Under the pieces are notes generated by a model. The model was given only the letters and a program-made list of their open reading frames with translations. It was not told the DNA's origin and did no database searches. DNA of 12,578 nt, from NCBI GenBank assembly GCA_012032575.1, contig JAAUSP010000183.1:1-12578 (forward strand), in the 5' to 3' direction. The position numbers and the translations under genes were made by a program. Origin of the DNA: Anaerolineales bacterium (lineage in GTDB: Bacteria; Chloroflexota; Anaerolineae; 4572-78; J111). This document shows, piece by piece, positions 1 through 7,185 of this stretch (positions are counted from its first letter, which is position 1; every line of letters begins with the position of its first letter).

Positions 1-562
1 CACCTGGAGAAGGGCTGGGTGCAGCTCTATTGGTGTGGACAGCGTTGACAGCGAAAGCTGGTATGCCCGTTGGGCCCATCCCGGCGGTCGGGCCTGGCGG
101 CACTTCCAATACGAGAATTATTTACTCAACGAAGTTTTACCTCTCAGCACGTATCGCAACCCTAATCCATTTTTAATTACGGTTGGGGCCAGTTTTGGGG
201 CCTATCATGCGATTAACTTTGCCTTTCGTCACCCGTCGCTGGTGGGCCGGACCATCGGCCTGAGTGGGATTTATGATATTAGCGACTGGACCGACGGCCA
301 CCACAACGACACCATTTACTTCAATAATCCCTGCGCCTACATTCCCAATGAGTACGATGGCAACCGTCTGCAAGCGCTCCGACAGATCAATATTATTCTG
401 GCTGTGGGCCGGGACGATCCCCTCCGCCTCAACAACGAGCATTTGTCGGGCCATTTGTGGGGCAAAAATATCTGGCATGCCCTGCGCATCTGGAACGGCT
501 GGACGCACGATTGGCCCTGGTGGCGGGATATGATCCGGCTGTACATTGGCGGCCATGATTGA
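1..562 (+). CDS. Putative esterase, alpha/beta-hydrolase fold (5' truncated, frameshifted)
   Basis: The 3' part of a small serine-hydrolase gene whose start lies before the window. From the GTG at 35 the reading frame gives 175 residues with a nucleophile elbow GASFGAYHA (Ser53 in that numbering), a candidate acid in GRDDPL (Asp127/128) and a candidate His in GWTHDW (His158). This matches the uncharacterised esterase group related to COG4947 and esterase D. The GTG is not the true start: frame 1 from base 1 reads HLEKGWVQLY, then hits a stop at 46-48. Removing one G near 31-33 joins it to CVDSVDSESWY, the expected family sequence, so the record carries a +1 slip. The gene is followed after no gap by a hairpin repeat and then by a second esterase gene, probably in the same transcript. 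The substrate is unknown. The fold call is firm, the exact family less so. Confidence 0.75.
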   Translation, partial: TWRRAGCSSIGVDSVDSESWYARWAHPGGRAWRHFQYENYLLNEVLPLSTYRNPNPFLITVGASFGAYHAINFAFRHPSLVGRTIGLSGIYDISDWTDGHHNDTIYFNNPCAYIPNEYDGNRLQALRQINIILAVGRDDPLRLNNEHLSGHLWGKNIWHALRIWNGWTHDWPWWRDMIRLYIGGHD

Positions 563-620
563 GTAGACAGTAGACGGGGTAAAAAATCCCCATCTACCGT
601 CTACCGTTTACCGTCTACCT
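563..620 (+). repeat. Heptamer-based hairpin repeat between the two esterase genes
   Basis: The repeat begins directly after the TGA stop. A 17-nt left arm (563-579, units GTAGACA, GTAGACG) faces a right arm at 588-604 across the 8-nt loop TAAAAAAT; 15 of 17 positions pair. The right side continues with further CTACCGT-type heptamers (CTACCGT, CTACCGT, TTACCGT, CTACC) up to the next ATG. There is no U-tract, so it is not a standard terminator. It could act as an RNA stem that sets the balance between the two cistrons, which is inference. Confidence 0.75.
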
Positions 621-1484
621 ATGTCCAATTGGCAAGATTACCTGGCAGATAAAGTTGAGGGCACGCATACGGTGGTCGGCACGCTGAAAGTGCTGCCGCG
701 AGTCTGGTCGCCCCAACTGCGTAACCGGCGCGATCTGTTGGTCTATTTGCCGCCTTCATACAGCCGCTCAAGCAAACACTACCCGGTCATCTACATGCAC
801 GACGGCCAGAATTTGTTTGATCTGTTCACCAGTTTTGCCGGAGAATGGCAGGTGGATGAAACAATGGAGGCGCTCAGCCGGCGCGGCTACGAAGCGATTA
901 TTGTCGGCCTGCCCAACCAGGGCGCACAGCGCCTCGACGAGTACAGCCCGTTTCCCCAGCCGCGCTACAGCCGGGGACAGGGGGCCAGGTACATCGAGTT
1001 TATTGTACAAACGGTCAAACCGCTGATTGACCGTGACTTTCGGACCCGGCCGGAACGAGCGCAAACCGGCATTTTTGGCTCATCTATGGGCGGTCTGATC
1101 AGCCTGTACGCCTTCTTCTGCCCGCCGCAAGCCTTTGGGTTGGCCGGAGTGATGAGTCCATCGCTGTGGTTTGCCCAGGGGCGCATCTTCAGCTACGTCG
1201 AAAAAGCTGCCTTTGTTCCCGGCAAAATCTATCTGGATACCGGCACCCACGAACAGACCCACTTCACCCCCACCCGGCCCCAACTGAGGGCTAAACTCAG
1301 CGAGTACCAGTCTACCGTCCACGGCATGCACGATTTGCTTTACCAAAAGGGCTACCGGCCCGGTCAGGATTTGCTCTACGTGGAGGAGGAAAACGGCCTG
1401 CACAACGAAGCCGCCTGGGCGCGTCGCCTGCCGGCGGCGCTGGAGTTCTTGTTAAGCCAGCAGACAGTAGACAGTAATCAGTAG
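621..1484 (+). CDS. Alpha/beta-hydrolase esterase (esterase D / Fes-like, COG2819 type)
   Basis: A 287-residue serine hydrolase of the putative-esterase family that includes enterochelin esterase-like and esterase D-like proteins. Visible features are an early strand RRDLLVYLPPSY (37-48), the oxyanion-side YMHDGQNLF (58-66), the nucleophile elbow GSSMGG (Ser155), a candidate acid in YLDTGTH (Asp206) and the catalytic His in GLHNEAAWARR (His261). No signal peptide or membrane segment is seen, so it is probably cytoplasmic. The ATG follows the upstream repeat immediately and has no Shine-Dalgarno, so translation may depend on coupling to the preceding gene or the true start may differ slightly. 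The last residues (QQTVDSNQ) and the TAG stop are encoded by the left arm of the next hairpin repeat, so the native C-terminus appears to have been replaced by repeat sequence. The substrate is unknown; neighbouring ATP-grasp ligases suggest an ester, thioester or peptide-like compound. Confidence 0.85.
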   Translation: MSNWQDYLADKVEGTHTVVGTLKVLPRVWSPQLRNRRDLLVYLPPSYSRSSKHYPVIYMHDGQNLFDLFTSFAGEWQVDETMEALSRRGYEAIIVGLPNQGAQRLDEYSPFPQPRYSRGQGARYIEFIVQTVKPLIDRDFRTRPERAQTGIFGSSMGGLISLYAFFCPPQAFGLAGVMSPSLWFAQGRIFSYVEKAAFVPGKIYLDTGTHEQTHFTPTRPQLRAKLSEYQSTVHGMHDLLYQKGYRPGQDLLYVEEENGLHNEAAWARRLPAALEFLLSQQTVDSNQ

Positions 1485-1518
1485 CCAGAAAACTACTGAC
1501 TACTGGCTACTGTCTACT
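1466..1518 (+). repeat. Heptamer-based hairpin overlapping the 3' end of the esterase gene
   Basis: Left arm 1466-1488 and right arm 1496-1518 pair at 20 of 23 positions around the 7-nt loop AAAACTA. Both arms are degenerate heptamers (GACAGTA, ATCAGTA; CTACTGA, CTACTGG, CTACTGT). The left arm is translated at the end of the esterase and supplies its stop codon. The architecture matches the repeats at 563-620 and 5996-6051, but the heptamer sequence differs. Confidence 0.75.
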
Positions 1519-1542
1519 AAATACTAATCAAAGGAGAGAGGC

Positions 1543-2481
1543 ATGACCTTAAAAGTTGGGCTGCTGGTGGGCCGGGAGTGGTCGTTTCCGCCGGCCTTTA
1601 TCGAAGAGGTAAACGGGCGCGAGGCCGGCGTGGTGGCCGAATATGTCACCCTGGGCGGAACCCAGATGGACGAACCCTGCCCTTACGCCGTCATCATTGA
1701 CCGCATCTCGCACGAAGTGCCCTATTACCGCAGCTATCTCAAAAATGCGGTTCTGCAAGGCACAACCGTCGTCAACAACCCCTTTATGTGGACTTCTGAC
1801 GACAAATTCTTTGAAGCTTCGCTGGCTAACCGGCTGGGCGTCGCCAGCCCCAGAACTATCGTTTTACCCAACAAAGAATATGTCCCTGGCATCAGCCACC
1901 AGGAAAGCCTGCGTAATCTCAAATATCCCATCGAGTGGCGGAGCATTATTGATTATGTGGGCCTGCCATGTGTGCTCAAAGATGCGCACGGAGGCGGCTG
2001 GAAAGAGGTCTACATCTGCCAGACTCTGGATGAAGTGATTAACCACTACAATCACTCTGGCCTGCTGACTATGATTTTGCAGGAATTTATCCGTTGGGAG
2101 CATTATGTCCGCTGTATTTGCCTGGGTCAGGAAGAAGTGCTGCCCATCAAATATGACCCCGGCGAGCGCAAATATTATGTCGAGCACGACCATCTCAGCA
2201 AAGAACTGGGCCGGCGGGTGGTAGACGACTCACTCAGGCTGGTGCGGGCGCTGGGCTACGATATGAACACCGTCGAGTGGGCCATTCGCGACGGCATTCC
2301 CTACGCCATTGATTTTATGAACCCGGCCCCCGATATGGACATCAACTCGCTGACCCAGTTTTATTTCAAATGGGTGGTCCGGCACATGGCCGATATGGCC
2401 ATCCGCCTGGCTAAGAAACCGCGCAAACAAGCTAAAGAATTGGGCTGGGATAAGATATTCACCGCCAGCCGGAAGAAATGA
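1543..2481 (+). CDS. ATP-grasp family ligase (glutathione-synthetase/RimK-like)
   Basis: A 312-residue protein with an ATP-grasp fold. These enzymes activate a carboxylate as an acyl phosphate and join it to an amine or thiol. The pre-ATP-grasp region ends in NNPFMWTSDDKFFEASLA (78-95), typical of the family. The nucleotide-binding part includes PCVLKDAHGGGWKEVYI (Lys146 plus a glycine loop), the hinge MILQEFI (177-183) and the metal-binding end EWAIRDGIPYAIDFMNPAPD (Glu245, Asp257, Asn260). It lacks an obvious substrate domain that would reveal what it joins. The ATG has a strong site (AAAGGAGAG) 6-7 nt upstream. It sits between the second esterase and a permuted ATP-grasp gene on the same strand, so the two ligases may act on the same compound. 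Glutathione synthase itself is not claimed, since no glutamate-cysteine ligase is present here. Confidence 0.82.
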   Translation: MTLKVGLLVGREWSFPPAFIEEVNGREAGVVAEYVTLGGTQMDEPCPYAVIIDRISHEVPYYRSYLKNAVLQGTTVVNNPFMWTSDDKFFEASLANRLGVASPRTIVLPNKEYVPGISHQESLRNLKYPIEWRSIIDYVGLPCVLKDAHGGGWKEVYICQTLDEVINHYNHSGLLTMILQEFIRWEHYVRCICLGQEEVLPIKYDPGERKYYVEHDHLSKELGRRVVDDSLRLVRALGYDMNTVEWAIRDGIPYAIDFMNPAPDMDINSLTQFYFKWVVRHMADMAIRLAKKPRKQAKELGWDKIFTASRKK

Positions 2482-2550
2482 GGCGGGGAGGAGTGAGGCG
2501 AGGAGGCGAAGATGCGAAATGCCTCGCCTCCTCGCGTCTTCGCCCCATCT
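2482..2550 (+). repeat. G/C-rich inverted repeat between the two ATP-grasp genes
   Basis: This repeat begins at the TGA stop of the upstream ligase gene. GGCGAAGATGCGA (2505-2517) can pair with TCGCGTCTTCGCC (about 2531-2543) with one mismatch, and GCGAGGAGGCGA can alternatively pair with TCGCCTCCTCGC, so two competing stems are possible. It is built from short GAGGCG-like units and resembles the other post-stop hairpins. A separate ribosome site (TGAGGT) follows it, just upstream of the next ATG. Confidence 0.65.
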
Positions 2551-2569
2551 CTCATTTATGAGGTAGATC

Positions 2570-3947
2570 ATGACCGTCCAACACGCTATTCAAACCTACC
2601 ACGATTTATTGACCGCCAGCGTTGCGGCCGAGTCGCAGGGCGAGTTAGAGGCCCAACAGCAGCGGCGCGGTTTGTTCTTTGGCGAGCGGCCTCTGTGTAC
2701 CGTTTTGCGGCCCCGCTTTTTGACGCCGGCCCAATACCGCTTTATCCAACGGCGCACCCGCACCTTATTACGCGCTTTTGATAAAATTCACCAGGCCGGC
2801 CTGGCCGATAAAACCTTCCGCGCCCAATTTGATTTGACCGATTGGGAAGAGTCCCTGGTGCAGCACGACCCCGGCTTTCGCCCCGCCATTCCCATCTCCC
2901 GCCTGGATGCTTTTTTATCCCTCACCCCCAACCCCTCTCCCAGAGGGAGAGGGGAGAACTTTATTTCACCGAATACAACGCTGAAACCCCCGCCGCTTCC
3001 GCCTACAACGATGTTCTGACCGATGTTTTCTACGCCCTGCCGGTGATGCAGCACTTTTTGCGCCGCTACCAGGTCTTTTCGCTGCCGGCCCGGCATGGCG
3101 TGCTGCATGCCCTGCTGGCCGCCTTTCGCCAGTGGCGCGGTACCACCGAAGCGCCGCGCATCGCTATTTTGGATTGGCGCGAAGTGCCGACCTACAGCGA
3201 GTTTGTCCTGTTTGAGTCCTATTTCAAATCCCAGGGCCTGGAGTGCATTATTGCCGATCCCCGCGAGGTGGAATACCGCCAGGGCGGCCTGTATGCCGGC
3301 GATTTTCACATCACCCTCATTTACAAGCGGGTGCTTATCAGCGAGTTAATCGAGCGGGGCGGCATGGATCATCCGGTAGTGCGGGCAGTGCTCGATGGCG
3401 CTGTCTGCATGGCTAACCCCTTTGTTTGCAAAATGCTTTATAAAAAGGCCAGCCTGGCCGTTTTGAGCGACGAACGCAACGCCCATCTGTTCAATCGGGA
3501 GGAGCGCCAGGCCATCGGAGAGCATATCCCCTGGACGCGCCGGGTGGAAGAGCGCCGCACCGAATACGCCGGCCAAACGGTTGACCTGATTCCCTTCATC
3601 CACCAGCAGCGCGAACGGCTGGTTTTGAAGCCCAACGACGATTACGGCGGGCGCGGCATTGTGCTGGGCTGGACGGTTGATGATACTGCCTGGGCCGAAG
3701 CCGTGCAGATTGCCCTGTCCACGCCCTACATTGTGCAGGAGCGCGTGCCCATTCCCAGCGAACCCTACCCCAGCCTGACCGAAGGGGGCCAGCTTCACAT
3801 TTTCGAGCGTATGCTCGACACTGCGCCCTTTGTTTTCACAGCGACAGCGTCTACGGCTGTCTGACCCGCCTCTCCACCGCCGCGCTGCTCAACGTCACCG
3901 CCGGGGGCGGCTCGACGGTGCCGACCTTTCTGGTGACGAGACGATAA
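2570..3947 (+). pseudogene. Circularly permuted type-2 ATP-grasp protein, interrupted by a palindromic repeat and a frameshift
   Basis: Three reading-frame segments together reconstruct one protein of the COG2308 / DUF404-DUF407 circularly permuted ATP-grasp family. Segment one (2570 to about 2917, ATG with TGAGGT upstream) gives MTVQHAIQTY... through FGERPLCTVLRPRFLTP to SRLDAFL. Segment two (from about 2953) resumes with GELYFTEYNAETPAAS and includes LKPNDDYGGRGIVLGW, the nucleotide-binding part, and IVQERVPIP. Segment three (from about 3840) gives [19 protein letters not shown] and [16 protein letters not shown], the conserved C-terminus, with its stop at 3945-3947. Break one is a palindromic insertion of about 38 bp (length 2 mod 3). 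Break two looks like loss of one C near 3837 (VFHSDSVYG restored by TTCCAC). Members often sit with other ligases, peptidases or transglutaminases in peptide-modification loci. As written, no full-length product is possible. Confidence 0.8.
2917..2957. repeat. REP-like G/C-rich palindrome inserted in coding sequence
   Basis: A C-rich stretch (CCCTCACCCCCAACCCC at 2920-2936) is followed by the hairpin CCCCTCTCCC-AG-AGGGAGAGGGG. It is the kind of small palindrome that turns up in short hypothetical proteins as LTPNPSPRGRGE or HPQPLSQRERG; both translations occur here, in adjacent frames. The flanking protein halves (SRLDAFL and GELYFTEYN) adjoin it directly, so its insertion into the permuted ATP-grasp gene is visible without needing a reference. 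The family is recognised from memory of how often this motif occurs; the copy number in this genome is unknown. Confidence 0.8.
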
Positions 3948-3959
3948 TTGGATTTACAA

Positions 3960-5989
3960 ATGGACAAACGCACCATAACCGCCGAAGACCTTTATCAATT
4001 TCAACTCATCTCCAACGGTGAGATTTCGCCGGATGGGCAACATGTTGTTTTTACGTTGCAGCGGGTGGACCCCAAAACGCACAAGGAGTCAAGTAATCTG
4101 TGGGTCGTCCCCACCGAAGGCGGCTCGGCCCGCCAGTTTACCTACGGCGACCAGCTTGACCGCCGGCCCAAATGGTCGCCCGATGGCCGGGAGATTGCCT
4201 TTCTGTCTAATCGCGGCCCGGCCCGCCAGACCCAGCTTTACCTCATCCCCTTTTACGGCGGCGAGGCCCGCCCACTGACCCAACTCAAAGGCGAATTTGG
4301 CGGCTTTGCCTGGTCGCCCGATGGCCGGCAGTTGGTTTGTAACTTTCGCAAAAAAGATTTGGAAGCCATCGAACGGGAGGAGGATGAACAGAAGAAACAA
4401 CTCGGTGTGGTGGCGCGGCACATCACCCGGATTGTTTTTAAGCAGGACGGCTACGGCTTTCTGCCCCAGGAACGCTGGCACATCTGGACCATTGATGCCG
4501 CCACCGGCGAAGCCCGCCAACTGACCGAAGGCGACCTGTACGACGAACTCGAACCCACCTGGTCGTCCGACGGCCAGCACATCCTCTTTCGTTCCAACCG
4601 CACCGGCGACCCGGACCTGAATTGGGATGTGACCGACCTGTACCTGATTCCGGTCAGCGGGGGCGAATTACGTGTCATTCCTACCCCCATTGGCCCCAAA
4701 GAAACGCCGGTCTTCTCGCCCGATGGCCGCTGGATTGCCTATTACCAACTGGGCGGACGCTCCGACCGCTGGCGGCACACCAACCTGTGGCTCGTTCCCG
4801 CCGACGGCCAGGGCGAGGCCCGCAACCTGACCGCCCCCCACGAAACGCTAGCGACGCACGCCACCATCAACGATATGGGCCGCATGAGCACCATGCCGCC
4901 CACCTGGTCGCCCGACAATCAGACGATCTATTTCCAGGCCAGTGAACGAGGCAACACCGTGCTCAAATCTATCAGCCTCGATGGAGCCAGGGTGTGGAAC
5001 ATTATTGACTCTTACGGCGCGGTCGAAGAGTTCAAATTTGACCCAACCCACACCCGGCTGATCTACCTGCACGGCACCATGACCGATCCCGGCCAAATCT
5101 GGCTGCGCGACCTGAAAAGCCACCAGGCTGGCCCGCTGACCCACTTCAACCAAACGCTGCTCGACGGGCTGGAGTTGGGTCAGGTCGAGGAGGTCTGGTT
5201 CAAGGGCGGGGAGGGCAACGATCTACAGGGCTGGATTCTCAAGCCGCCCGGCTTCGACCCGGCCCGGCGGTATCCCTCGATCCTGCAAATTCACGGCGGG
5301 CCGCTGGTCCAATACGGCAACTTCTTTATGCACGAATTTTATTTTTTGGCGGCGCAGGGCTACGTGGTCTACTTTTGCAATCCGCGCGGCGGCTGGGGTT
5401 ACGGCGAGGCGCACGCCCGGGCCATTTACAACGATTGGGGCGGGGCCGACTACGCCGATCTGATGGCCTGGGCCGACTGGGTTGAGCAGCAGTCCTACAT
5501 TGACCCGGCCCGTATGGGCGTGACCGGCGGCAGCTACGGCGGTTTTATGACCACCTGGATCATCGGCCACACCGACCGCTTCCGGGCGGCCGTGACCCAG
5601 CGCAGCGTCAGCAATATGCTCAGCATGGACGGCTCCAGTGACCTGGCCTATCGCTTCCACGCCCTGTTTGGCGCGGAGAAACATGCCTGGGAAGATTTTG
5701 ACAACTACTGGCGGCAGTCGCCCTTAAAATATATTTGGCCAACGCCAAAACGCCCACCCTGGTCATCCACAACGAAGAGGACCTGCGCTGCGAGATCGAG
5801 CAGGGTGAGCAGATTTTTATTGCGTTGAAGAAGCTGGGGGTCGAAACCGAGCTGGTTCGCTTTCCCGGCGAGCCGCACGGCATGTCCCGCGATGGCCGCA
5901 CCGACCGGCGGATTGTCCGGTTGAACCATATTTTGCGGTGGTTTGATCGGTATTTGAAAGAGGGGAACGACTCAGCCCAAGGTGATTAG
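3960..5989 (+). CDS. S9 family peptidase (prolyl oligopeptidase / acylaminoacyl-peptidase-like), frameshifted
   Basis: A serine oligopeptidase of about 675 residues if the slip is repaired, a usual size for the family. The N-terminal half is a TolB/PD40-type beta-propeller with repeated WSPDGR-like blades (SPDGQHVVF, SPDGREIAFLSNR, SPDGRQLV, SSDGQHILFRSNR, SPDGRWIAYY, SPDNQTIYF). The C-terminal hydrolase domain contains QIHGGP, NPRGGWGYGE and the nucleophile GGSYGG (Ser525 counted from ATG 3960, codon 5532-5534). Asp (HNEEDLRC, codon 5780-5782) and His (EPHGMSRDG, codon 5876-5878) lie in another frame; the switch is near 5728-5735 (SPLKYI / ANAKTPTLV), equal to a lost T in a T-run or a 2-nt gain. 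No signal peptide is seen, so it is likely cytoplasmic. I prefer ATG 3960 to the in-frame TTG at 3948, because MDKRTITAEDLYQ is the family N-terminus. It starts 12 nt after the permuted ATP-grasp stop, so cotranscription is likely. Confidence 0.85.
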
Positions 5990-5995
5990 ATAAAT

Positions 5996-6051
5996 GCGTG
6001 TTGCGTGTTGCGTGTTGCGTCTTCCGTTAATCTTACGCAACACGTAACACG
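5996..6051. repeat. Tandem heptamer GCGTGTT with hairpin between convergent genes
   Basis: Three perfect GCGTGTT units (5996-6016) and one variant GCGTCTT (6017-6023) are followed by a complementary run. Positions 6004-6020 pair with 6035-6051 (17 positions, one G-T) around a 14-nt loop. It lies between the peptidase stop (5989) and the stop of the convergent SecD-head gene (6099), so a stem forms in either transcript. It may shield 3' ends or aid termination, but no clear U-tract follows. Confidence 0.78.
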
Positions 6052-6098
6052 GACTGCTTAACTATCTTCTTGGAACTACCAAAAGTCTACGCCGGGTG

Positions 6099-6839
6099 CT
6101 AATCAGCGAGCACTTTTAGCCGGGTAGAGAGCGGGCCGCTGTACAAGAAAACTTCCAGATCATCCATATTGATCGGCCCATCGCTGCTCAATTCGGGCAG
6201 AATTTCCAGGCTGGCCTCGCTTTGCTGGTACATGGTCGAACAATTTACTACTTGCGCATCCAAAACCATACAAATGTAAGCGCCCGGATGGGTGGCGATA
6301 AAATCGGCCAGACGAGCCGCCGCATCTGGCGCTAACGTAAGCTGGAAAAAAATTTGGCCGCTGGCAGAGTCAGGGGGAGCAATGGTTTGCACTTCGCGGC
6401 TGGTGAAAAGAATTGAATAAGTTTTGTGGGCCTCAGAAGGCACACCCAGGGTAATGGTTTCGCCCACCGGCGGAGACTCCTGACCACCATTGATAAAAGT
6501 AATCTCGCCGATACTGGTAATCACCGAGGCGATATAGGGCACATTTCGACCCTGCGGCAGGGTGACTTCCAGATAGTTGTTGCGAATCACCAAATTGTAC
6601 GGCCCATTCAAGGCTAATTTATCCAGTCGTTTGGCAATAACAGGTCGGGCGGCAATCAATTCAACTTCCTGATTGCCAGGGATGATAGTATCAGGGGCAA
6701 GGATAAGCTTGGTTTCAAAAACCTGCTGGGCAGGGTCAAAGACACTCAAATCGGCCAGGGCGCGGCTGCCAAAAACCAGGCTCGCCACGCCAAGCACAAA
6801 AAGTACAGCCACGATCACGACGATCTGGTTTCTAAACAT
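6099..6839 (-). CDS. Secreted or membrane-anchored SecD-head-like (SecDF P1 head) protein
   Basis: 246 residues. An N-terminal hydrophobic segment (about residues 5-24) ends in GSRALADL, compatible with a signal peptide cut after ALA or with a membrane anchor, so the body is extracytoplasmic. The rest resembles the first periplasmic region of SecD. VIAKRLDKLAL-NGPYNLVIRNNYLEVTLPQG corresponds to SecD's R-x-D-x-LG...I.VELPG block, IASVITSIGEITFINGG to its TAQLEFR block, and a later piece (FFQLTLAPDAAARLADFI...CMVLDAQVVN) to the head subdomain. The five to six transmembrane helices of SecD are absent. I chose the ATG at 6839 over the one at 6881: a strong AGGAGG lies 7 nt upstream, and a near-perfect promoter lies between the two. 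The gene is transcribed on its own, after the pfp terminator. Its role is unknown; a stand-alone accessory or sensor derived from SecD is the natural guess. Confidence 0.72.
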   Translation of the reverse strand: MFRNQIVVIVAVLFVLGVASLVFGSRALADLSVFDPAQQVFETKLILAPDTIIPGNQEVELIAARPVIAKRLDKLALNGPYNLVIRNNYLEVTLPQGRNVPYIASVITSIGEITFINGGQESPPVGETITLGVPSEAHKTYSILFTSREVQTIAPPDSASGQIFFQLTLAPDAAARLADFIATHPGAYICMVLDAQVVNCSTMYQQSEASLEILPELSSDGPINMDDLEVFLYSGPLSTRLKVLAD

Positions 6840-6869
6840 TGCCAGCCTCCTGGTTGTATACATAAGCAG

Positions 6870-6898
6870 AGTATACGCCATTTGGCTTAGTATGTCAA
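6870..6898 (-). promoter_or_regulatory. Sigma-70-type promoter of the SecD-head-like gene
   Basis: On the minus strand, TTGACA (6893-6898) and TATACT (6870-6875) are separated by exactly 17 nt, matching consensus at 11 of 12 positions. The predicted start of transcription is near 6863, giving a leader of about 24 nt with AGGAGG before ATG 6839. Two GTATAC palindromes (6856-6861 and 6871-6876) lie across the -10 and the start region, 15 bp apart; an operator is possible but unproven. Confidence 0.8.
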
Positions 6899-6964
6899 TA
6901 GCCGACTAAGCAATGTTGCCTAATCGTAGGGTGCGAGTAGGAAAAAATGTGTCCCGTTCTTGAA

Positions 6965-7055
6965 TGTCATTTCGAGCGCCAGCGAGAAATCTTCCTGCTC
7001 GTCATAGCATTTTAGGCTGTGGCAACGAAGATTCCTCCCTCCGGTCGGAATGACA
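6965..7055. repeat. MITE-like element with TGTCATT / AATGACA ends
   Basis: A 91-bp non-coding element with imperfect terminal inverted repeats. The left end reads TGTCATTTCGAGCG...AAATCTT (6965-6993), and the right end AAGATTCC...TCGGAATGACA (7028-7055). The arms match at both tips (TGTCATT, CGA, AATCTT) and diverge in the middle. Similar palindromes beginning GTCATTCCGAGCG are common intergenic repeats in many bacterial genomes. It carries no ORF, so any movement would need a transposase elsewhere. It sits in the gap between the pfp terminator and the promoter of the next gene; I see nothing else in the rest of that gap (6902-7124). Confidence 0.72.
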
Positions 7056-7124
7056 TGATGACTCGCATTGATTTCGTTACGAACTAATGCAATGCTGTAC
7101 TTAGGCTCACCGCGTAACTTCTGT

Positions 7125-7167
7125 AAACAAAAACAGTGGATAAAGATCGGTTCTTTAGCCACTGTTT
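7125..7167 (-). terminator. Rho-independent terminator after pfp
   Basis: Read on the minus strand, AAACAGTGG (7159-7167) pairs with CCACTGTTT (7131-7139). After one mismatch, TAAAG (7153-7157) pairs with CTTTA (7141-7145), around a 7-nt loop. A T-rich run (TTTTTGTTT on the minus strand) follows. It begins 18 nt after the pfp stop codon, so it closes the gnd-pfp transcript. The plus strand also has a T-rich tail (7165-7175), so the stem could work in both directions. Confidence 0.82.
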
Positions 7168-7185
7168 GCTTTTTACTCACCGGCC

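Noticed and set aside
2842..2952. Separate start (ATG 2842) for a second protein covering the distal part of the permuted ATP-grasp
   Set aside because: The residues before GELYF are out-of-frame translation of the first segment and of the palindrome; the region is one interrupted gene.
6840..6881. Upstream ATG for the SecD-head protein
   Set aside because: It lies upstream of the predicted transcription start near 6863, and ATG 6839 has a perfect AGGAGG.
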